A DNA stretch of 64,000 nt from Candidatus Sumerlaeota bacterium (GTDB lineage Bacteria > Sumerlaeota > Sumerlaeia > Sumerlaeales > Sumerlaeaceae). The stretch lies in contig JAAZBM010000011.1 of the NCBI GenBank assembly GCA_012513815.1, forward strand, positions 186,001-250,000. The letters are read 5' to 3'. Below, one piece after another: positions 52,463 through 62,125 of this stretch. Under the pieces are notes generated by a model that was not told where the DNA came from, made no database searches, and was given only the letters and a program-made list of their open reading frames with translations. A program made the position numbers and the translations under genes. Numbering within the stretch: the first letter of the stretch is position 1; each line of letters opens with the position of its first letter.

Positions 52463-54385
52463 TCAAAATTCCTTGATTTCAATTTCCTGCAGTGCCACAC
52501 CTGTAGCACCCTGCGAAGCCAAACGCCCATAGTAGGCGCGGTTGGTGCGGATGGAAAAATCGCTTACTTTACCAACATTGAGATACTGCCGCGGCAAATC
52601 CATCCACTCTGTCTTTTGCGGATGTAAGAACGCACCCTCGAAAATATGTTCGCCGATCTTTATCCCATTCCAGAAGAACTCGACTCTGAGAGGATCAAGA
52701 ATATAGGTCGGCCCGGCGACTGTCAGGCGCAACTTGTACCATGCGTCCTTGTTCAACGTAATCGCCAAACCGGACTCGGGTGGCACTGTCCACCAACCGA
52801 TGGTCGAATCCATCGTGAACCCATACCAGATATACGGATTGGGTTTAGGGCTCAAGTCGATGACTCCGTTTTTGGGCAGCACATAAGTGTCCGGGCTTTC
52901 CGGCCAACCTGCGGTATGCCGTCCGTGCGTGAGCATATGCATCATCAACGGTCGACGCCATTCCCAAGCCTTGCGGCTGTACCAGAACTCATAGCGTTTC
53001 CACATTGCGCTGTTCCACAAATGGCTCTCACGGCTGACGCCCATCCACTGAATGAACGTCGAACTGATTGCAGCCAATAGGAGCACACAACGCATCACGC
53101 GCAGCTTTTTGCGTGACCACTCGGGGTTATCGCCCTCGATGACATTACGCATAAAGGGAGCAATGACCAACATCATGCACGGAATAAAGTCGAGCATATA
53201 ACGGCCGCCGAAGACGTTCCAACCGGCCCAGTTTGGCACCAGACCACGGAAGACAACGCCGATGGTTGTGGCAAGAGCCATGACCGAGAGTTCCGGGTCT
53301 TGATGACGGCGCCGCCAAGCGCCGGGGAGAAGACAAATCCCCAACAGAACCAATGGCGAGAAGATGCACAAGCCAACATTGAACGAGAAGTAAGCGCCTA
53401 ACAATCCAAAGTCGCGCGGGCTGAAAGGATTAATGATTTGCGCGAAACGGATAAGTGAATCGTACCCCAATGCCTTGGACAAGTAGGTACCAAGCAACGT
53501 TCCGCTCTCGTAATAGTTATTGACCATCCACAGCGCCATAAGCAGTATCAAAATGATAAGCGCGACGATACCAAGACGCCAGTTGCGCCGCCACTGGTAA
53601 CCCATCACGACAATAACGATGGTGGCAGCCTGAGGACGACACCAAATCGCAAGCGCGAACAGGAAGGTGGCAATCACTAATCGCAAACCGTGACGGCTCG
53701 CGCCATCGAGAACACACAACCCCATCATGAGCCAAAATAGTTCGCCCGTGTGCTGCCAGAGCTGACGGCTCGACACGCTCCAAACCGCCGTCCCGAAGGC
53801 AAAAAGTAACGCCATCCAGAAGGCGGTGCGACGACCATGCCGACGCACAATCCACGCAAGCATTGCCACCGTCAGCGCGGATAACAAGTTCGCTGCAAAG
53901 CAGTCAAAGAAAACAATGTTGTCCGGGCTCATGTCGAACCCAAGGTAGAGCGCTATTTTAAAGACAATCGCGCCAAGCGCCGCCGTGCCAATAGGCGTAT
54001 GCGAAACGAGATAATCGTTCTCAGTGCGCGAAAAACTGTTGCACGTCGTTATGTCCGGATTGAGAACTTCCCAGTCCACGGCACCTTCGGTCGCAAGCAG
54101 CACCGACCCAAAACGCAAGGGGACGTTATCGTCAAGTCCCTGCACCAGTGGGCGGTATGAGTAGCTGAACAGGCAGATAAGGAAAACAATAATCGGGATA
54201 GGAAGCTTGCCAATATACGCCAACGTAAGTTGCCAGTTTTGCAACAACCAGAGCTTGAAGCGGTTGCCTTCGCGCAAAGCGAGTGCCCGCCCGGAGGCCA
54301 TACGCTCCTGCCACGTCATCTTGACGGGTGCGGCAACAGGAACCGGTTTACGAATCATCTTTTTTGTTTGCTTAGGGAAGCGCAT
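52463..54385 (-). CDS. GT-C-like membrane protein, paralogue of the upstream gene
   Basis: The 640-aa protein has about eleven membrane segments between residues 50 and 430 and a C-terminal beta-rich segment (about 500-640) with VEFFWNGIKIGEHIFEG. The order of blocks (PLVQGLDDNVPLRFGSVLLA; HTPIGTAALGAI; RRHGRRTAFWMALLFAFGTA) closely follows the neighbour at 54372-56261, so the two are duplicates. The start ATG lies inside the last codons of that gene, and the AAGGAGGTGA ribosome site is also inside it. It may be a glycosyltransferase whose tail binds sugar; function is unproven. Confidence 0.65.
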   Translation of the reverse strand: MRFPKQTKKMIRKPVPVAAPVKMTWQERMASGRALALREGNRFKLWLLQNWQLTLAYIGKLPIPIIVFLICLFSYSYRPLVQGLDDNVPLRFGSVLLATEGAVDWEVLNPDITTCNSFSRTENDYLVSHTPIGTAALGAIVFKIALYLGFDMSPDNIVFFDCFAANLLSALTVAMLAWIVRRHGRRTAFWMALLFAFGTAVWSVSSRQLWQHTGELFWLMMGLCVLDGASRHGLRLVIATFLFALAIWCRPQAATIVIVVMGYQWRRNWRLGIVALIILILLMALWMVNNYYESGTLLGTYLSKALGYDSLIRFAQIINPFSPRDFGLLGAYFSFNVGLCIFSPLVLLGICLLPGAWRRRHQDPELSVMALATTIGVVFRGLVPNWAGWNVFGGRYMLDFIPCMMLVIAPFMRNVIEGDNPEWSRKKLRVMRCVLLLAAISSTFIQWMGVSRESHLWNSAMWKRYEFWYSRKAWEWRRPLMMHMLTHGRHTAGWPESPDTYVLPKNGVIDLSPKPNPYIWYGFTMDSTIGWWTVPPESGLAITLNKDAWYKLRLTVAGPTYILDPLRVEFFWNGIKIGEHIFEGAFLHPQKTEWMDLPRQYLNVGKVSDFSIRTNRAYYGRLASQGATGVALQEIEIKEF

Positions 54386-56261
54386 TGGCAGTCACCTCCT
54401 TTTTTTTCTCCAGTTCTTCGTCGGGAGACTGCAAGAAGCGGACACTGTCGAAAACGACGCCCAGTGCTGCCGGCGAATTAATCTGATAAATCGCGCGGCC
54501 AACACGGAACTCCAAGGTATTGATTTTGCCGGGAGTAATATACTTCGACGCGACACGGAACCACGGCGTCTTGTCGAGACCCTCGTGCATCGAAATCGTC
54601 AGCATACGCCCAATCGGATGACCATTCCAGTAGATATCAATGGGTATCGGATAGTACGGATAAGCCTTCGCGTGAACACGCAATTGAAGCTCCAATCCGC
54701 GATTGAGTGATTCGGGCGGAATCAGCCACAAACCGGACACGGTCGGCAGCGCCCACACTTCGTCGGCCAAACGAATGAAACCATAGGCCAAGAACTTACC
54801 GCGAGTCACTTCCCAACGCGATATCGAAAGGCTCTTCGTGTCGAGATAATACTCTTTGGTCGGCAGCGCGACAGCCGACGAACGCCCCTCAGTCGCGACA
54901 TGGCGCAACAGAGGATTCTTCATTTCCCACGCAAGACTCGAACCGTTGCTCTCGCAGAACGTGTGCCAGATAATCCATTCACGCCCCACGCCAAGCATCT
55001 GGATGCCAAGCGCGATGACTACCACGACCATGCTCAATGAGGCGCGCAACGGCGTCTTGATGAAGAAGGCAAACATCGGGGCGGCCGAAAGAATCGCAAT
55101 GGCGGACAGAGGCACAACATAAGGCGAACCGAAACTGTTCAACTGTGACCAGTAGGGACTGGCGGCGAAACTTAACAACATCAGAACGAAAACAAGGAGC
55201 ATCCGCGCTGTCCATTGTGTGGCAAAGTCGTCGAAATGACGACGATGACAAAAACGGACAATCGCGACAATCAACGCAATGAACGCAGGCAGTGCAAAGG
55301 CGAGCATTCCACGATTCGGCGCAATAAGCAGCCCTATCAGGGCCGCGAAGTAATTGTCGGGATGCATCTGCTGAAGTACGACCGGAATATCACGGAAGAA
55401 AAACCACGTTTTCGGCTCGTTCAGGACGGACATATTCATGTGGCACCACAGCGCAAAAACTCCGCAAAGCAACACACTAATGCTCAGCACTCGCAACCAT
55501 GTATAAGACTGTTTGCGCCATGGCAACGCAACCGCCAGCGCCGCAAGACCACACGACGGCATACTGACGAACGCCCACCACAACGCGACATAGCCAAGCA
55601 GACGACGGAACAGTGTCAGTGCTGAACCGGGCGCGGGATAGAGCATATATAACGCGAAGATGATGCAAAAAACGGCGCCTGTCTCGGGCCACAAGCAGCG
55701 GCTGCACATGCTCCAAGCCGGAGTGCAAAAGGCAAACAAGACGGCGATGCACCACGCCGCCCGACGCCCCCACCGAGGACGAACCAAACCCGCGATGAGC
55801 GCGGCACACAGCGCCATCAGTATACTCGCGGCAAATCCCTCGAGCGGAATCACATTCTCGGGAGTTAGGACTAAGCCAAACTGATGCGCCAAATAATAAA
55901 TCGGAAGCGCGAGCCACCCTGTGCCCATCGGGGCATTCGGGCGTGAATGGACCCCGGCAGAAAACACTGTCGCGGGCGAAGGCGCAAGCCATGGAGTCGA
56001 GTCGTTGGGCAAAACTTTCATGTAAGCGAAATCGGCGACCCCATGCAGCGACTTCAGCGCAGGACCATAACGCAATACCATGTTGGACGCGTCGCTCTGG
56101 ACCAACGGCTTGGGAAGGTAGAGCGCAAAAACCACTAATCCGACGAGAATTGCAACGGGTGTCCGCCGTATCAGCGCATAAATCACCCCACATAACCAGC
56201 GCAAGTTTTCGCGCACCGGCAACCATATACTTTTAATTTTATCTTTGTCTATTATCCGCAT
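54372..56261 (-). CDS. GT-C-like membrane protein, first of a paralogous pair
   Basis: The 629-aa protein has about eleven membrane segments and a C-terminal region with IDIYWNGHPIGRMLTISMHE like the paralogue. The N-terminal half has PLVQSDASNMVLRYGPALKS, SRPNAPMGTGWLALPIY and PRWGRRAAWCIAVLFAFCTP in parallel with the paralogue. Its final residues, EKKKEVTANALP, are encoded by the sequence that also forms the ribosome site and start of the next gene; overlap is 14 nt. GT-C function is inferred from topology. It lies 50 nt downstream of uppS, with a short hairpin between. Confidence 0.65.
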   Translation of the reverse strand: MRIIDKDKIKSIWLPVRENLRWLCGVIYALIRRTPVAILVGLVVFALYLPKPLVQSDASNMVLRYGPALKSLHGVADFAYMKVLPNDSTPWLAPSPATVFSAGVHSRPNAPMGTGWLALPIYYLAHQFGLVLTPENVIPLEGFAASILMALCAALIAGLVRPRWGRRAAWCIAVLFAFCTPAWSMCSRCLWPETGAVFCIIFALYMLYPAPGSALTLFRRLLGYVALWWAFVSMPSCGLAALAVALPWRKQSYTWLRVLSISVLLCGVFALWCHMNMSVLNEPKTWFFFRDIPVVLQQMHPDNYFAALIGLLIAPNRGMLAFALPAFIALIVAIVRFCHRRHFDDFATQWTARMLLVFVLMLLSFAASPYWSQLNSFGSPYVVPLSAIAILSAAPMFAFFIKTPLRASLSMVVVVIALGIQMLGVGREWIIWHTFCESNGSSLAWEMKNPLLRHVATEGRSSAVALPTKEYYLDTKSLSISRWEVTRGKFLAYGFIRLADEVWALPTVSGLWLIPPESLNRGLELQLRVHAKAYPYYPIPIDIYWNGHPIGRMLTISMHEGLDKTPWFRVASKYITPGKINTLEFRVGRAIYQINSPAALGVVFDSVRFLQSPDEELEKKKEVTANALP

Positions 56262-56287
56262 TGTTCTATACTAACCATTAATTAAGC

Positions 56288-56304
56288 GCCTTTTCACAAA
56301 AGGC
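56288..56304 (-). terminator. Short hairpin after uppS
   Basis: GCCTTTT-CAC-AAAAGGC (7-bp stem, 3-nt loop) lies 8 nt past the uppS stop. On the minus strand GCTTAATTAATGG follows, so there is no real T-run. It may weaken, rather than stop, transcription into the membrane-protein cluster. Confidence 0.4.
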
Positions 56305-56311
56305 ACAAAAG

Positions 56312-57133
56312 TCACTTCAATCCTCCGAATCGCCGGTCGCGCCGTGCGTACTCGACCAGAGCTTCATACAAATTCTCACGGGTAAAATCCGGCCACAAAA
56401 CCGGAGTAATCCATAATTCCGTATACGCTATTTGCCACAGCAAGAAGTTCGACACCCGCAACTCACCCGAAGTGCGTATCAGCAAATCGGGGTCAGGCAG
56501 CCCACGCGTATAGAGTGAGTCGGCAATTGTCTGTTCGTCAATCTCATCCGGCGACAGTTCCCCGGCGCTCACCTTGGCAGCAATCTCACGCACAGCCTGA
56601 GTAATCTCGGTTCGGGCGCCATAGCTGATTGCCAAATTCAGAATCAGTCCGGTGTTACCCGCTGTTGCAGCAATGGCGTTGTCAAGCGCCCCACGGACAC
56701 TGGCCGGAAGATCGCTCAAGCAGCCCGCCGCACGCAAGCGTACATTGCCCGCGTTCAGTTCGTCGATTTCATTCTTGAGAAACTTCTCAAACATCTTCAT
56801 CAAGAAATGGACTTCGCTCTTGGGGCGCTTCCAGTTTTCCACCGAAAAAGCATAGAGCGTCAGGACGTGAATATTGAGTTCGCCGCAGGCTCGAACAACC
56901 CGCCGAACGGTGTCGGCACCAGCCTCGTGACCGCGAACACGCTCCGCGAAACCGGCACGCTTTGCCCAACGACCATTCCCATCCATGATGACGGCAATGT
57001 GATGTGGCAAGGGCGCCGATTGCAATTGTTTAAGCAATTGGCGCTCGATATCAGATAATGGACTCCGCAGACCAATCCCCGCAAGGGCATTGGCAACACT
57101 GGGAATGCCTGTAAACTGAACCTTTTCTGTCAT
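56312..57133 (-). CDS. uppS: Isoprenyl (undecaprenyl) diphosphate synthase
   Basis: The 273-aa protein has HIAVIMDGNGRWAKRAGF (catalytic Asp and Mg site), RVRGHEAGADTVRR, YAFSVENWKRPKSEV and the end motif RTSGELRVSNFLLWQIAYTE. It makes the cis-polyprenyl diphosphate that carries cell-wall and polysaccharide units. A 35-residue N-terminal extension precedes the core. It leads a minus-strand set of GT-C-like membrane proteins, all of which could use this carrier. The 165-nt gap to the PTS IIA gene holds no well supported gene. Confidence 0.95.
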   Translation of the reverse strand: MTEKVQFTGIPSVANALAGIGLRSPLSDIERQLLKQLQSAPLPHHIAVIMDGNGRWAKRAGFAERVRGHEAGADTVRRVVRACGELNIHVLTLYAFSVENWKRPKSEVHFLMKMFEKFLKNEIDELNAGNVRLRAAGCLSDLPASVRGALDNAIAATAGNTGLILNLAISYGARTEITQAVREIAAKVSAGELSPDEIDEQTIADSLYTRGLPDPDLLIRTSGELRVSNFLLWQIAYTELWITPVLWPDFTRENLYEALVEYARRDRRFGGLK

Positions 57134-57298
57134 TTTGTTTCCATCATTAGCTCTAATGTATTATAAGGATAGGGGGAAAGTATGCAAATAACGAAATGAA
57201 CAAAATCGCACTTGGAGGGATTAATATTACTATTTTTGTAGTAAACTCTGAAATAGCGGTTATTATTTATTTAAAGTTTAGAATCGTACCAAAACACA

Positions 57299-57751
57299 AT
57301 GATTGACTTTATGAAAATGATAGATGCTTCGCGCATCGTAGATTTGAAAGCGAAAACGAAAGACGACGCATTACACGAGTTGATTGATGTTCTTGCAACG
57401 TCGGACAAGGTTACCAATCGCGATGAACTCAGCGAGGCCATTAGAGAACGAGAACAGTTGAACTCAACTGGAATCGGTTTAAACACGGCCATCCCTCACG
57501 TCAAGATTCCGTCGGTTAGGGATTTTGTTATCGCGATTGGACGGGCACATCATAGCATTGACTACGGTTCCACAGACGGCGAACCAGTCTATATCATTAT
57601 CATGATTGCCGCCAATGACAAGCAAGCGGGCGAGTATCTCCAAGTGTTGGCAAACCTCGTGCTGAAGCTCAAAGACCGTGCCTTCCGCAACAAGGTTTTG
57701 TTTGCGTCCGACCCGGAAAAAATCCGAGATTTGTTCTGCGAAAAGGCGTAA
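57299..57751 (+). CDS. PTS IIA (EIIA-Ntr/fructose type) domain protein
   Basis: The 150-aa protein has a PTS_EIIA_2 fold. The phosphorylated His lies in GIGLNTAIPHVKIPSVRDFV, and YIIIMIAANDKQAGEYLQVL and the last helix complete the domain. It may be a regulator like PtsN rather than a transporter part, since no EIIB or EIIC is near. The start could be this ATG or the one at 57311 (MKMIDAS); neither has a strong ribosome site. A 36-codon frame overlaps its start codon. The next gene follows by 5 nt. Confidence 0.85.
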   Translation: MIDFMKMIDASRIVDLKAKTKDDALHELIDVLATSDKVTNRDELSEAIREREQLNSTGIGLNTAIPHVKIPSVRDFVIAIGRAHHSIDYGSTDGEPVYIIIMIAANDKQAGEYLQVLANLVLKLKDRAFRNKVLFASDPEKIRDLFCEKA

Positions 57752-57756
57752 CCATT

Positions 57757-58608
57757 TTGGCGAGCGAAGAAGATATCTCCACTAACCAGAAACTCGACGA
57801 GCTGTGCGTAGCCTTGGATGAACGCATGACGGACGACGTCAGAAAAGTGCCGCCGAGTGTTGTCATCGTCGCGGGAAGCGGGCTGAATATGCTGCCGGAC
57901 ATGGCGGAGGACGCGCTCAAACTGGACTATGGGGAGTTGCCTCATGTCGGGTCTGTCACTGTCGCCGGACACGGTGGCAAGTTGGTCATCGGCAAAGTTG
58001 CCGGTAAGAAAGTGGTCATTCTTGGTGGGCGTCGCCATCCATACGAAGGCATCACGCTTAGCCAATCCACGCTGTTGTTGCGCGCGGTCATCAAACTGTT
58101 CGGCATTCGCGTCGTCGTTTTGAGCAATGCCGCAGGCGGACTGAATCCGTCCTTTAATCTCGCGGACATCATGATTGTTCGCGACCATATCAATTTCATG
58201 TTTGAGAATCCGCTGACGGGTCCCAATGACGACTCGACCGGCAAGCGTTTCCCCGACATGAGCCAAGCCTACTCACCGCGCCTGATTGCGTTGGCACACG
58301 CCGCAGCCGCAGACACCGGAGTGCCCGTGCGCGAAGGGGTATACATCGCGGGCAAAGGCCCCACCTACGAAACGCGAGCGGAGATGGCGATGTTCCGCAA
58401 CATCATGGGCGCCGACAGTATCGGCATGAGCACCGTCCACGAAACCATCGCCGCAAAACACGCGCGATGCGAAGTCCTCTGTCTCTCGGTCATTACCAAT
58501 CTTTTGCCGCCACGGGACGAGGTCACCCATGCCGAGGTTATGCAGACGGGAAAAATCGCGGGTGAACGCATGGTGCGCCTACTCAAAGATTTTCTGACAA
58601 AGCTCTAA
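57757..58608 (+). CDS. Purine nucleoside phosphorylase (trimeric type)
   Basis: The 283-aa protein has VIVAGSGLNM (phosphate loop), GGRRHPYEGITL, VVLSNAAGGLNPSFNLADIM and GVYIAGKGPTYETRAE, the markers of the trimeric PNP/MTAP family. It cleaves purine nucleosides with phosphate to free base and ribose-1-phosphate. A TTG start, 5 nt after the PTS IIA stop, is used. The base-specificity stretch (SVITNLLPPRDEVTHAEVM) differs from the usual TNxxxG form, so guanosine/inosine preference is not certain. It converges on rmlA with 3 nt between. Confidence 0.9.
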   Translation: MASEEDISTNQKLDELCVALDERMTDDVRKVPPSVVIVAGSGLNMLPDMAEDALKLDYGELPHVGSVTVAGHGGKLVIGKVAGKKVVILGGRRHPYEGITLSQSTLLLRAVIKLFGIRVVVLSNAAGGLNPSFNLADIMIVRDHINFMFENPLTGPNDDSTGKRFPDMSQAYSPRLIALAHAAAADTGVPVREGVYIAGKGPTYETRAEMAMFRNIMGADSIGMSTVHETIAAKHARCEVLCLSVITNLLPPRDEVTHAEVMQTGKIAGERMVRLLKDFLTKL

Positions 58609-58611
58609 GAT

Positions 58612-59514
58612 TTATTCCGACTGAAAATCGGTCATCACCGATTCGAGATAACGCTTGTACGGACTCTTCGGGGTCGTCTCGCAAATGCGCTGATACTGCT
58701 CCAAATCAATGAAGCCCATCCGCAACGCCACTTCCTCGATGCAGCCTACCTTCAGGCCCTGCCGCCGTTCGATAGTCGCGATAAAATTGCAAGCGTCCAA
58801 CATGCTCTCGGGAGTACCCGTATCGAGCCACGCGACGCCACGGCGAATCTTCAGAACACGCAACGCGCCTTGTGACATATACGCCTTGTTGACGTCCGTG
58901 ATTTCCAGTTCGCCACGTGCCGACGGCTTCATCACCTTGACAATATCAACAACCTGATTGTCGTAGAAATACAGCCCCGGAACGGCATAGTTGCTCTTGG
59001 GCACGGACGGTTTTTCTTCAATCGAAATTGCCTTGCCGCTCTTGTCAAACTCAATGACGCCATAGCGCTCGGGGTCATTGACAAAATAGCCAAACACGGT
59101 CGCACCGGCAATGTCCATCGCCGCCTCGCCCAGAATAGTACGTAGATTGCCGTAGAAAATATTGTCGCCCAGAATGAGCATGGATGAGGAATTGCCGAGG
59201 AAGTTTTCGCCGAGCAAAAAGGCCTGCGCGATCCCCTCGGGGTGCGGCTGTTCAACATATGAAATGTTCATCCCAAGACTCGAACCATCGCCGAGCAAAT
59301 GCTCAAAGCGCGGCAAATCGGATGGGGTCGAAATGAGTAAAACATCACGAATGCCTGCGAGCATCAGGGTGCTCAGCGGGTAGTAGACTAGCGGCTTGTC
59401 ATAAATCGGCAAAAGCTGTTTGCTGGCGACTTGCGTCAGCGGATGGAGACGACTGCCCGAACCGCCTGCAAGCAATATCCCTTTGCGCGAAAAAGTATTG
59501 AATGATGAGCCCAT
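58612..59514 (-). CDS. rmlA: Glucose-1-phosphate thymidylyltransferase
   Basis: The 300-aa protein has [16 protein letters not shown] (nucleotide loop), [29 protein letters not shown] and [20 protein letters not shown]. It joins dTTP and glucose-1-phosphate to give dTDP-glucose for deoxysugar synthesis. No rmlB, C or D is present here, so the route continues elsewhere. The ATG at 59514 leaves an 11-residue N-tail before the core. It is isolated between convergent pnp and the DUF2157 pair. Confidence 0.96.
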   Translation of the reverse strand: MGSSFNTFSRKGILLAGGSGSRLHPLTQVASKQLLPIYDKPLVYYPLSTLMLAGIRDVLLISTPSDLPRFEHLLGDGSSLGMNISYVEQPHPEGIAQAFLLGENFLGNSSSMLILGDNIFYGNLRTILGEAAMDIAGATVFGYFVNDPERYGVIEFDKSGKAISIEEKPSVPKSNYAVPGLYFYDNQVVDIVKVMKPSARGELEITDVNKAYMSQGALRVLKIRRGVAWLDTGTPESMLDACNFIATIERRQGLKVGCIEEVALRMGFIDLEQYQRICETTPKSPYKRYLESVMTDFQSE

Positions 59515-59608
59515 ATCATTTGCGTCCTTTATTCAACATAACTCTTTTTATGATACCACAGGCAACGAAAAATCAAAAAGATTTCGTACGTTTTGAGAGT
59601 TCGTGCGG

Positions 59609-60514
59609 TTATTGCCGCGAAAATTCTTTGGAGTACTGCGACTGCCAAGTCTTGCCACCGATAACAATGCCATCGCTCGAAAAGTTGCCGTCACGGGAGA
59701 CACGCAACCGCAAAAGAGAACTTGTTTTATCATCGTTTGTCGCCATCCCAACAGTCTTGACACTCTGAACAATGTCAGCCGCAAACATGCGCTGCTCTTG
59801 TACTGACTTGGGTTGCCGATTCTGCGAGTCATAGAAACTACACAACGCGAAGACTTGTTTCCCCTTATCATCCATCATCAGATTGCGCGAGATTGTCTCG
59901 GTCGTCGTCATATCGGAATAGTGCTCCTTCACAATATGAACAACTTCGCTCGTGGCGAGGTCACGATTCAGATTGCACAACTTATCGAGAGAATTCACAT
60001 AGTTCTTGCGACGGCTGATTTGCTCCTGAATCACACGAATCTCGTCTTCAGAAAAATGCATCTGCCCCACATTGAAATTCGGATAAGGCTGAGACTTTTT
60101 TGCAGCAGACCAACGATACGCCAGTCTCCCCTTGAGCGTGACAGCCCCAGCCGCCGCGCCCTGAACAGGATGTTTCCGAGAAAAGCGATCCGCCTGCGCA
60201 ATGCCATTCGCGTCGGGAACCACTGTCGCATAAATAGGGATTCCGGACATCATGCCGGTTGTGATTGTCTCATCAAACTTGAAGACGCCGTTTCGCTCAA
60301 CACTGGGTGTCACGACAAGCGAATGTCCCGACAGAACATGGCGGGCATCATACGAACCGAGTGAGTTTAAATAGTCGACATCGAGCAGAATGGTTTGCGC
60401 GTCCTTGTCCGTATATATCGAGATTTTATTATGAGCTAACCACCCAAGGTAAGAGAACTGAAAAAGGAATAGCACAATCAAACTTATCAGACAAATGCGT
60501 TTACTTATCATCAT
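59609..60514 (-). CDS. GDYXXLXY-type membrane-linked protein
   Basis: The 301-aa protein has one N-terminal membrane segment (residues about 6-22), then a LDVDYLNSLGSYDARHVL stretch that resembles a degenerate GDYXXLXY motif. It always follows DUF2157 genes, as here, where it overlaps the end of the previous gene by 14 nt. The rest, with YPNFNVGQMHFSEDEIRVIQ, has no known fold that I can place. It is probably extracytoplasmic. The ATG at 60514 is chosen because of the overlap and the lysine-hydrophobic start; the frame is open to 60607. Confidence 0.7.
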   Translation of the reverse strand: MMISKRICLISLIVLFLFQFSYLGWLAHNKISIYTDKDAQTILLDVDYLNSLGSYDARHVLSGHSLVVTPSVERNGVFKFDETITTGMMSGIPIYATVVPDANGIAQADRFSRKHPVQGAAAGAVTLKGRLAYRWSAAKKSQPYPNFNVGQMHFSEDEIRVIQEQISRRKNYVNSLDKLCNLNRDLATSEVVHIVKEHYSDMTTTETISRNLMMDDKGKQVFALCSFYDSQNRQPKSVQEQRMFAADIVQSVKTVGMATNDDKTSSLLRLRVSRDGNFSSDGIVIGGKTWQSQYSKEFSRQ

Positions 60515-61961
60515 GGTTCTCCTCGTAAGTAGAATCTTCGGGCATGGCCGCGACAATATCGGCTGAAACCGTATTCGTCTTGAGCCACTTCTCGAAACGA
60601 TGACCAATCCAAATCGTCAGCAAGCCGAGGCCAATGAAGCAAATGCCTTTGACGATTAACGCCGATTCGATTTCGAAGAAACGACAAAGGACCAGTATCA
60701 GAATCATGAGCAAGCCGCCCCAAAACAGCGAACGTTTGCGCTGGATAAAACCCGCCGTCAAGTGAGCAATGCCAAACAGAACAACCGCCAGATTAAAGAC
60801 GACAGCGGTTGTGAGACTGACGGCGCCCTCTATGATAAAGTACCCACCAACCAACACCGAGAGTATCGCGCCTGCATAACAGACAACCCATCCATTGGAT
60901 TTGCGGAGCACCGGTTCGTTGCGGCAAGTCAGCGCAAACAACGCCGAGAAGAAAACAAATGCCACACCAATCACTCCCCACCAAACAAACAGGGAATGCC
61001 CGGAACTCGAATAATGGAAAGAATAGCTGTAGTGAATCAGGTAAATACCGAAGAAAATCCAACTCAAAACAGACGAGAGGCTTTGGATGTGTTCCGCGGA
61101 TCCGTCACGCTCGGGGAAGTAGCGTCTCTGCAACAACGGTAGCGACAACGCAAGCCCCATCACATAGAACAGGCGAAGCGCATAGTTGCATGAACTCCCA
61201 AAACCGCTGATGAAGAAGGTCAGAATAATGGCATTGATGACTAACAAAAGGCACAGCATATTCGACTTGAACGCAACGCTCAACCTGAAGTAAAGCACAA
61301 GCAGAAGATAAGGCAGCCCCATGCGAATCACTTGCTCCGCCAACGCGACACCGCCCAAAGAGTCCAACGTGTCGGAAAACGTATTTCCAAAAGTCAGTCG
61401 CAAATAGATTTGTTGGAAGGTGTACCAAAAGACTGACAGAATCATCGACAAGGCCGCTGTCGGTGTATCACGAATCAGAATGCTCAAGAGGAAGGCCAAA
61501 ACGGTCCAGACAAACAGTGCGTTGCCAGTCTGAAAATCGATATCGAAAATCTGTGCGACCAGACCAATCCCCGATCCAAAGACCAACATCTGCAAGATTG
61601 CGCAAACGGATTTCAGATAAGACTTGTCGCTCTTGCCAAGGCTCCACACCAAGCCGATTTGCGAAACCAGCATCATGGTGGCGATAATCAAGCAACGCAG
61701 TAGGACGGACATATCCTCCCAATTGGCAGAAACAATGGCAATCACACCGCCGCCAATGAGAAGCGTCCCGATAACGGAAACACCGAGTATCAACAACCGC
61801 CCGAGGTCCAACGAGACGACGGCTTTTCCCAACCCATAACGCTCGTAAATCAAGTCGGCGCTGTCACGGCTGAGCAACCCCTCATCAACCCATGAAGGCA
61901 AGGCCTTTCTCAAAAATGCAGCTGTCGTTTTGGTAACTCGCTGCTCGCCAATATTCCTCAT
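60501..61961 (-). CDS. DUF2157-domain polytopic membrane protein
   Basis: The 486-aa protein has the N-terminal DUF2157 part (LPSWVDEGLLSRDSADLIYE) and about fourteen hydrophobic segments. The first one, GVSVIGTLLIGGGVIAIVSA, and the following NWEDMSVLLRC are typical. The family is integral to the membrane, of unknown function. The next gene is the GDYXXLXY partner, which starts inside the last codons. These two probably form a complex. Neither is tied to a pathway by neighbours. Confidence 0.85.
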   Translation of the reverse strand: MRNIGEQRVTKTTAAFLRKALPSWVDEGLLSRDSADLIYERYGLGKAVVSLDLGRLLILGVSVIGTLLIGGGVIAIVSANWEDMSVLLRCLIIATMMLVSQIGLVWSLGKSDKSYLKSVCAILQMLVFGSGIGLVAQIFDIDFQTGNALFVWTVLAFLLSILIRDTPTAALSMILSVFWYTFQQIYLRLTFGNTFSDTLDSLGGVALAEQVIRMGLPYLLLVLYFRLSVAFKSNMLCLLLVINAIILTFFISGFGSSCNYALRLFYVMGLALSLPLLQRRYFPERDGSAEHIQSLSSVLSWIFFGIYLIHYSYSFHYSSSGHSLFVWWGVIGVAFVFFSALFALTCRNEPVLRKSNGWVVCYAGAILSVLVGGYFIIEGAVSLTTAVVFNLAVVLFGIAHLTAGFIQRKRSLFWGGLLMILILVLCRFFEIESALIVKGICFIGLGLLTIWIGHRFEKWLKTNTVSADIVAAMPEDSTYEENHDDK

Positions 61962-62125
61962 ACGAACCCTTTCTCAGTATCATCAAGAAGTGAGTTTGCT
62001 TTCAAATACACCCCCAAACGACATAGCACATAAAATCGATCGAAACAAGATGATTTTATTGAACACCTCTCCTCTTCATTGGTTATAGTTATATCATTAT
62101 AAATAAGTAAGGACACCCTTTGCAC

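Noticed and set aside
57196-57306. 36-codon hydrophobic frame overlapping the PTS IIA start
   Set aside because: It overlaps the ATG (ATGATTGA) in a way that suggests coupling, but it has no ribosome site and a promoter-like TTGTAG-TATTAT lies inside it. It is unlikely to be a gene.
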